A stretch of DNA of 8,923 nucleotides from Galactobacter sp. (lineage in GTDB: Bacteria; Actinomycetota; Actinomycetes; Actinomycetales; Micrococcaceae): contig JALAHE010000312.1 in assembly GCA_022712075.1 (NCBI GenBank), positions 1 through 8,923 of the forward strand, written 5' to 3'. The notes under the pieces were generated by a model, which worked only from the letters and a program-made list of their open reading frames with translations, did no database searches and was not told the DNA's origin. Shown here in pieces: positions 4,291 through 8,923 of the stretch (the first letter of the stretch is position 1; every line of letters starts with the position of its first letter). The position numbers and the translations under genes were made by a program.

Positions 4291-6080
4291 GCCTCCAGAC
4301 CGAGCTGAGCAGCCCACCCGCCGCGTTGGACGAGGCACTGGGCACCACGGCGCGCATGCTCGAGGCCCGCCGGGCGGCGGCGCCGCGGCACGTCGCCTTC
4401 CGCGTCATCGAGGAGGGGCCCGACGGCGCTCCCTCCTCCCTGCGTGACGTCACCACGGAGGAGTTCGCCTCCCGGGCCGAGGCGGCCGCGGCGGCACTGA
4501 TGGAGCGCGGGGTGGGGCCTGGCGACCGCGTCCTGATCATGGGACGCACGAGCTTCGCCTGGGCCATCGCCGATTTCGCGTGCTGGTACGCCGGCGCCGT
4601 AGTGGTGCCGCTGTACCCCGGATCGCCGGCGACCCGGCTGCGCGAGGCCATCGAGACGGTGGGCGCGGCGGCGGTGCTCACCGAGGCGGACGACGAAGCG
4701 GTGGCGGACGGCGTCCCCGCCGGAGTGCCCTGGGTGGACCTCTCAGCGCTCGCCGCGGCGCCGGCGGCGAGCGAGCAGCAGCGCGCCGAGCTCCGGACCC
4801 GCTGGGAGGCGGTCTCCTCCGCCGACGCCGCCACGGTGGTCATGACCTCCGGCACCACGGGCGAACCCCGTCCAGTGCTCATCACCCACGCCAATCTCAC
4901 GGGCATCGCCCAGAGCATCGGGCAGGAGTACGCACGCTTCCTGCACGAGGGGGCGAGCACGGTGATCCTGCTGCCCCTCGCGCACATCCTGGCTCGCGGC
5001 CTGCAGCTCGTGTGCGTGCACGCCGGCATGGCCATCACGCACCTCGACGACCCCTCGCGCGTGCTCCCGGTGCTCAAACTGGCCAAGCCCACGTTTCTCG
5101 TGGTGGTCCCGCGCGTCCTCGACAAGGTGCGGGAGCGGATGCGCGGGCTCGCCGCGCGGGCCAAGCTTGGCCCCGTCATGCGCTCGGCCGAGCGCCTGGC
5201 GGTCTCGCGCGCTCTCCGGGAGCAGGCCGCGAGTGGGGCCGGAAGCCGCCCCGCGCCGTCGGGCGGCGTCCTCAACAGGGCCGGAACGGCCCTCGCCGAC
5301 CGCACCATCTACGCCCTCATGCGCCGGCTCTTCGGCGGGCGCGTGCAGGTCCTGCTCTCCGGCGCCGCGGCCCTGCCTGCGGAGCTCGGGCTGTTCTTCC
5401 AAGGGGCGGGTCTGCCCGTCATTCAGGGCTATGGGCTGACCGAGACCACGGCCCCCGCCGCCGGGCAGCGCTGGGGCGCGCTCCGGGCCGGGGCCGTGGG
5501 GCCGCCCGTGCCCGGCACCACGATCCGGATCGCGGAGGACGGCGAGGTCCTCGTGAAGGGCCCCGGCGTCTGCGCCGGCTACGGCCTGGATCCAGCGAGC
5601 GCCGCGAGCGCCACCGATGAGGAGGGCTTCTTCGCGACGGGGGACCTGGGGCGGATCGAGGACGGCCAGCTCGTGATCACCGGGCGCAAGAAGGAGCTCA
5701 TCACCACGGCCTATGGGAAGACGGTCTCGCCCGCGCGCTGGCAGGAGGGGATGGAGGAACACCAAGAGGTGGAGCACGCCCTGGCGGTGGGGGAGGACCG
5801 CCCGTTCCTGCTTGGCGTGGTGCTGCTCTCCGCCCCGGGCGCCGGCGCCGCGTTCGAGCCGCTGGGGGCCGCCCCGACGGCCGTGCGGGAACTGAGCGAG
5901 CGCCTCGGCGCCGAGGTGGCGCAGCCCGAGCGGGTGCGTTCGCTGTTGGTGCTGCGCGGCGGCATCGACGACGACCCGGAGCTGGTCACGCCCACGGGCA
6001 AGCTGCGGGCGGCGGCGTTGCGGGAGCGCCTCGCTGCCGTGATCGACGCCGAGTACGCGCGGCTGGGCGCCGCGCGCTGA
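4287..6080 (+). CDS. AMP-forming long-chain acyl-CoA synthetase (FadD15-like)
   Basis: This 597-aa member of the ANL superfamily is expected to activate a fatty acid with ATP to acyl-AMP and then transfer it to CoA. N-terminal blocks are GDRVLIMGRTSFAWAIADFACWYAGAVVVPLYPGS. The P-loop is TSGTTG at 187-192. IQGYGLTET (379-387) is motif A5, FFATGDLGRIEDG with Asp453 is A7, and ITGRKKELI (464-472) is the hinge. The C-terminal Lys572 in TPTGKLR matches the catalytic lysine. The GxVSPAxxE block and the RPFLLGVVLL segment match the FadD15 group rather than short-chain ligases. The P-loop continues EPRPV instead of the usual xPKGV, so its Lys and Gly are replaced by Arg and Pro. The central part between LPLAHI and LLSGAAALPAEL carries the usual long-chain-specific insert (PRVLDKVRERM...). 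It is coupled to the DUF1295 gene by a 4-bp overlap and converges on disA 7 bp downstream. The chain-length preference is inferred. Confidence 0.92.
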   Translation: MSLQTELSSPPAALDEALGTTARMLEARRAAAPRHVAFRVIEEGPDGAPSSLRDVTTEEFASRAEAAAAALMERGVGPGDRVLIMGRTSFAWAIADFACWYAGAVVVPLYPGSPATRLREAIETVGAAAVLTEADDEAVADGVPAGVPWVDLSALAAAPAASEQQRAELRTRWEAVSSADAATVVMTSGTTGEPRPVLITHANLTGIAQSIGQEYARFLHEGASTVILLPLAHILARGLQLVCVHAGMAITHLDDPSRVLPVLKLAKPTFLVVVPRVLDKVRERMRGLAARAKLGPVMRSAERLAVSRALREQAASGAGSRPAPSGGVLNRAGTALADRTIYALMRRLFGGRVQVLLSGAAALPAELGLFFQGAGLPVIQGYGLTETTAPAAGQRWGALRAGAVGPPVPGTTIRIAEDGEVLVKGPGVCAGYGLDPASAASATDEEGFFATGDLGRIEDGQLVITGRKKELITTAYGKTVSPARWQEGMEEHQEVEHALAVGEDRPFLLGVVLLSAPGAGAAFEPLGAAPTAVRELSERLGAEVAQPERVRSLLVLRGGIDDDPELVTPTGKLRAAALRERLAAVIDAEYARLGAAR

Positions 6081-6093
6081 GGACGCGTCAGCG
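6075..6093. repeat. Short inverted repeat joining the ligase and disA stop codons
   Basis: CGCTGA (6075-6080) and TCAGCG (6088-6093) pair around a 7-base loop, and both arms contain a TGA stop. There is no T-run on either side. It resembles the arrangement at 825-842. Confidence 0.35.
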
Positions 6094-7182
6094 GTAGCGC
6101 TCCAGGAGCGAGTCTTCGGCGAAGCGGCCGAGGCCCTCGCGCACGCTCTTGGCGCGCAGATCGCCGATGCCCTCCACGGCGCGCAGGTCCTCGATGCTCG
6201 CGGCCATGAGCTGCTGCAGCCCGCCGAACTGGTCGACGACGCGCTCGGCCACGGCGCGCGGCAGCGAGGAGAGCCGGGTCAGGAGCCGGTAGCCGCGCGG
6301 CTGCACGTGCTTTTCAAGGGCGTCCGGTCCGCCGGGGAAGCCGAGCAGGCCGGCCACGGTGCCCAGATCCACGATCTCGGTGCCGGAGAGCAGCGGCAGC
6401 CCGGCCGCCGCCGCCTCCACGTCGATGGGGGCCTTGGACAGGCCCGCCTCCTGGGCCGCGGCGGAGTAGTCGCGCAGGACCACCTCGGCGCCCGGCCCGG
6501 CAGAGGCCGCGAGCTCCTCGAGCTGCAGGGCGATGAGCCGGCCGTCGGTGCCGAGCTCCAGGACGTACTGCGAGATCTCCTCGCTGATCCGCCGCACCAT
6601 CTCGAGGCGCTGCAGGACCAGCGCGACGTCGCGCACCGTCGTGGTGTCCTCGATCTCCTGCGTGGAGAGCGCCGCGGTGACCTGATCGAGTCGAGAGCGG
6701 TAGCGCTCGAGCGTGGCCAGGGCCTGCATGGCGCGGGCCAGGATGGACTCGGAGCCCTCGAGCTGATGGCGGATGCCTCCCACGTAGATCGCGATGATCT
6801 GCATGGAAGCGGACACGGTGATGACTGGGTGGCCGGTCTGCACCGCGACGCGCTCGGCCGTGCGGTGGCGCGTGCCGGATTCCGAGGTGGGGATCGAGGC
6901 GTCCGGGACCAGCTGCACGCCGGCCTTGTGGATGACGCTGACGTCCTTGTCCAGGGTGATGGCGCCGTCCATCTTGGCCAGCTCGCGCAGGCGCGTGGGG
7001 GAGAACTCGATGCCGATGTCGAAGCCGCCCGTGCAGAGGGACTCGACGAGGCGATCCTGCCCCAGCACGATGAGGGCGCCGGTGCGGCCGCGCAGGATGC
7101 GCTCGAGGCCGTCGCGGAGGGCCGTGCCGGGGGCGACCCTGGCGAGCGTTTGGCGCAGCGTCTCCTCAGGAGTGCGTGCCAT
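6088..7182 (-). CDS. disA: DNA integrity scanning diadenylate cyclase DisA
   Basis: This 364-aa protein makes cyclic di-AMP from two ATP and scans DNA for branched structures, acting as an octamer on DNA. The N-terminal DAC domain (about 10-150) has GALIVLG (35-41), the catalytic DGA (Asp72-Ala74) and RHR (Arg105-Arg107) in SGTRHRTAE, all intact. The middle helical DisA linker runs about 155-290. The C-terminal helix-hairpin-helix DNA-binding domain has VEGIG at 336-340. The length is close to the family's usual 350-360. ATG 7182 was chosen because AGAAGG (7189-7194) sits 6 nt upstream and the family begins here. A longer ATG at 7233 would add 17 unrelated residues. It lies 78 bp downstream of radA on the same strand, with its own candidate -10 in the gap. 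In mycobacteria RadA binds DisA and inhibits its cyclase activity (known for the family), so co-location fits joint regulation. Confidence 0.97.
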   Translation of the reverse strand: MARTPEETLRQTLARVAPGTALRDGLERILRGRTGALIVLGQDRLVESLCTGGFDIGIEFSPTRLRELAKMDGAITLDKDVSVIHKAGVQLVPDASIPTSESGTRHRTAERVAVQTGHPVITVSASMQIIAIYVGGIRHQLEGSESILARAMQALATLERYRSRLDQVTAALSTQEIEDTTTVRDVALVLQRLEMVRRISEEISQYVLELGTDGRLIALQLEELAASAGPGAEVVLRDYSAAAQEAGLSKAPIDVEAAAAGLPLLSGTEIVDLGTVAGLLGFPGGPDALEKHVQPRGYRLLTRLSSLPRAVAERVVDQFGGLQQLMAASIEDLRAVEGIGDLRAKSVREGLGRFAEDSLLERYR

Positions 7183-7232
7183 GGTCTGCCTTCTTCCCCC
7201 GGGCTGTCCCCGCATCGGTGGTTTCGAGCCCA

Positions 7233-7238
7233 ATCCTA
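7233..7238 (-). promoter_or_regulatory. Candidate -10 element of disA (TAGGAT)
   Basis: TAGGAT on the minus strand is the same hexamer as in front of mutY. It would give a leader of about 44 nt containing the AGAAGG ribosome-binding site. This would let disA be transcribed apart from radA. The -35 match is poor. Confidence 0.4.
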
Positions 7239-7260
7239 CGTGCGGGAGCGGGCGCGCCAG

Positions 7261-8784
7261 CTAGTCGTTGCGCGGCGTGCGGAAGGGCAGCGGCTCGGGC
7301 GAGCCCTTCTCGCGCCAGGGGGCGCCGCCCGGCGCGCGCTCGCCGGCACCCGCCGGGTGCTGTTGGGGGCGGGGCGCGCCGTAGCGCCGCCCGCCGTCCG
7401 GCGCGTCCGGCGGGAACACGGCCTCGAGGGCCTCCAGGAGCGTGGAGACCTCCTTGACCCGGAAGCCGTTCGGGACCTTCCCCGGGCCTTGAGGGGAGGC
7501 GGGGACGACGGCGCCGCGGAAGCCCAGGCGCTCGGCCTCCGTGATGCGCCGGTTGATGTCCTGGACGCGGCGGACCTCGCCCGCCAGACCGACCTCGCCG
7601 AAGGCGACGATGCCCGTGGAGATGGGACGGTTCAGTTGGGCGCTCGCGATGGCCAGGGCGGTGGCGAGGTCCACGGCCGGCTCGCTGAGCTTCACGCCGC
7701 CCACCGTGGCGACGTAGGTGTCCTGGCGCGAGAGGTTCAGCCCCGCACGGGAGGAGAGGACGGCGAGCACCATGGCGGTGCGGGAGGCGTCGAGGCCGGA
7801 GGTGGCGCGGCGCGGCTGCCCGCCGGCCGCCTCGTCGAGGAGCGCCTGCACCTCGGCCACGAGCGGGCGGCGGCCCTCCACCGTCACGGTGACGCACGTG
7901 CCGGGAACCGGGTCCTTGGTGCGCGTGACGAAGAGGCCCGAGGGATCGGCGAGCCCCTCGATGCCGTCCTCCGTGAGGTCGAAGCAGCCCACCTCGTCCG
8001 TGGGGCCGTAGCGGTTCTTGATGGCGCGCAGCAGGCGCAGGCGCGAGTGGCGGTCGCCGTCGAACTGGCAGACCACGTCCACGAGGTGCTCCAGGAGCCG
8101 CGGACCGGCGACCGAGCCGTCCTTGGTCACGTGGCCCACGAGGAGCGTGGCGATGTTGCGCGCCTTGGCGGTGTTGATGAGGGTCGCGGCGACCTCGCGG
8201 ACCTGCGAGACGCCGCCGGCCGTGCCGTCCACCTCGGCGGAGGAGAGCGTCTGCACGGAGTCCACGATGAGCAGCTCTGGCTGCGTCGCGTCCACCTGGC
8301 CCAGGGCCATGGAGAGGTCGTTCTCTGCGGCGAGGAAGAGCGTGGGGGCGAGCGCGCCGATGCGCTCGGCGCGCAGTTTCACCTGGGCCGCCGATTCCTC
8401 GCCCGTGACGTAGAGAACCCGCATGCCCTCTCGCGCGGCGCGGGCCGCGACGTCGAGCAGCAGGGTGGACTTGCCGACGCCCGGTTCGCCGGCCAGCAGC
8501 ACCACGGCGCCCGGCACCAGGCCGCCGCCGAGCACGCGGTCCAGTTCGCCCACGCCCGTGGAGCGGTACGCGGCCTGGGTCGCGTCCACCTCGGTGATGG
8601 GCAGGGCGGGGGAGGCAACGGTGGCGGCGGCGGTGGTCCGGGCGGAGGCGACGACGCCCGTCTCCTCCAACGTTCCCCACGCCTGGCACTCGCCGCAGCG
8701 GCCCACCCACTTCGCGGCGGTCCAGCCGCACTCCGAGCAGCGGAAGCTTGGCCCCTTGGGCGCGCGCGAGGTCTTGCTAGCCAT
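7261..8784 (-). CDS. radA: DNA repair protein RadA (Sms)
   Basis: This 507-aa RecA-like hexameric ATPase helps branch migration and processing of recombination intermediates. An N-terminal C4 zinc finger has C16, C19, C30 and C33 (CSECGWTAAKWVGRCGEC). A low-complexity Ala/Thr stretch (about 44-60) follows. The ATPase core has Walker A GEPGVGKST (99-107) and Walker B LLIVDS (171-176). The RadA motif reads KNRYG (256-260) where E. coli has KNRFG. The C-terminal Lon-protease-like domain (about 300-450) includes VGGVKLSEPAVDLA and FGEVGLAGEVR. Residues 458-507 are a Pro/Gly/Arg-rich tail beyond the usual family end, probably disordered. ATG 8784 begins just before the zinc finger. TACTGT, 7 nt upstream, suggests a leaderless transcript, and no Shine-Dalgarno is present. 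The further upstream in-frame start at 8841 adds 19 residues without family support. disA lies downstream on the same strand. Confidence 0.97.
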   Translation of the reverse strand: MASKTSRAPKGPSFRCSECGWTAAKWVGRCGECQAWGTLEETGVVASARTTAAATVASPALPITEVDATQAAYRSTGVGELDRVLGGGLVPGAVVLLAGEPGVGKSTLLLDVAARAAREGMRVLYVTGEESAAQVKLRAERIGALAPTLFLAAENDLSMALGQVDATQPELLIVDSVQTLSSAEVDGTAGGVSQVREVAATLINTAKARNIATLLVGHVTKDGSVAGPRLLEHLVDVVCQFDGDRHSRLRLLRAIKNRYGPTDEVGCFDLTEDGIEGLADPSGLFVTRTKDPVPGTCVTVTVEGRRPLVAEVQALLDEAAGGQPRRATSGLDASRTAMVLAVLSSRAGLNLSRQDTYVATVGGVKLSEPAVDLATALAIASAQLNRPISTGIVAFGEVGLAGEVRRVQDINRRITEAERLGFRGAVVPASPQGPGKVPNGFRVKEVSTLLEALEAVFPPDAPDGGRRYGAPRPQQHPAGAGERAPGGAPWREKGSPEPLPFRTPRND

Positions 8785-8791
8785 AGGCGAC

Positions 8792-8797
8792 ACAGTA
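8792..8797 (-). promoter_or_regulatory. -10 element (TACTGT) for a probably leaderless radA transcript
   Basis: TACTGT on the minus strand ends exactly 7 nt before the radA ATG, the same spacing as TATCAT before the gene at 2561. No ribosome-binding site lies between it and the ATG. The -35 region is not recognisable. Confidence 0.55.
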
Positions 8798-8840
8798 CCG
8801 GCGGCCCCCGACGACGCGGCGGGTGCCCGCCAGGGCGCCA

Positions 8841-8923
8841 CGCGGGCCGGGCCGCCGGGGGGGGCCCCCCGGGGCCGGCCGCCGGGGGGGGCCCCGGGGC
8901 GGGGGGCGGGGGGGGGGGGGAGC
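8841..8923. other. Low-complexity G/C tract at the window end, probable assembly artefact
   Basis: Positions 8841-8920 contain only G and C, ending in a run of 13 G (8908-8920). Within it GCCGCC-G8-C6-GGGGC (8851-8875) is repeated as GCCGCC-G8-C4-GGGGC (8878-8900). No coding or regulatory signal is visible. It looks like error-prone sequence at a contig end rather than biology. Confidence 0.7.

Noticed and set aside
3142..4338. Minus-strand 398-codon frame across the membrane protein end and DUF1295 gene
   Set aside because: Spans two real plus-strand genes and an intergenic region. Its composition is that of a shadow frame.
3986..5308. Minus-strand open frame of 440 codons opposite the DUF1295 and ligase genes
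   Set aside because: Ser/Arg/Ala-rich translation with no family motifs. It lies opposite two well-supported genes and is explained by high-GC codon bias.
7166..8731. Minus-strand 521-codon frame within radA, shifted relative to it
   Set aside because: Arg/Gly/Pro-rich shadow of radA in another frame. The radA frame has all catalytic motifs.

Overview
The window comes from a very GC-rich (about 70% by eye) actinobacterium. The strong third-position G/C bias, the radA-disA pair near mutY, a short actinobacterial-type MutY and promoters of the TANNNT/leaderless kind suggest the order Micrococcales, possibly Micrococcaceae. The placement is an inference, because no rRNA or marker comparison is possible here.

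Layout. (1) Positions 1-830, plus strand: the 3' part of a gene for a secreted lipoprotein with a DUF1524-type HNH nuclease domain. Its start lies before the window. (2) 837-1256, minus strand: a small orphan PIN-domain protein, convergent with the lipoprotein gene and only 6 bp away. (3) 1257-1462: a non-coding gap holding a 23-bp perfect inverted repeat of unusually low GC. The gap is bracketed by two identical 22-bp direct repeats, one of which covers the mutY stop codon. (4) 1463-2440, minus: mutY (adenine DNA glycosylase). (5) 2561-3205, plus: a single-pass membrane-anchored extracytoplasmic protein with four cysteines, divergent from mutY and probably read from a leaderless transcript. 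(6) 3385-4290 and 4287-6080, plus: a two-gene, translationally coupled unit with a DUF1295 membrane protein (steroid 5-alpha-reductase-like fold) followed by a long-chain acyl-CoA synthetase-like AMP-forming ligase. (7) 6088-7182 and 7261-8784, minus: disA (diadenylate cyclase) downstream of radA (branch-migration ATPase). (8) 8841-8923: an essentially pure G/C tract that looks like a contig end or assembly artefact.

How the genes fit together. radA, disA and mutY form a genome-maintenance neighbourhood: RadA handles recombination intermediates, DisA scans DNA and makes c-di-AMP, and MutY removes A opposite 8-oxoG. The DUF1295/ligase pair is a lipid-metabolism module lying between these repair genes. 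The HNH lipoprotein and the PIN protein are accessory genes at the left edge. I do not see a convincing new multi-gene system. The most unexplained piece is the 1297-1471 repeat-bracketed palindrome region.
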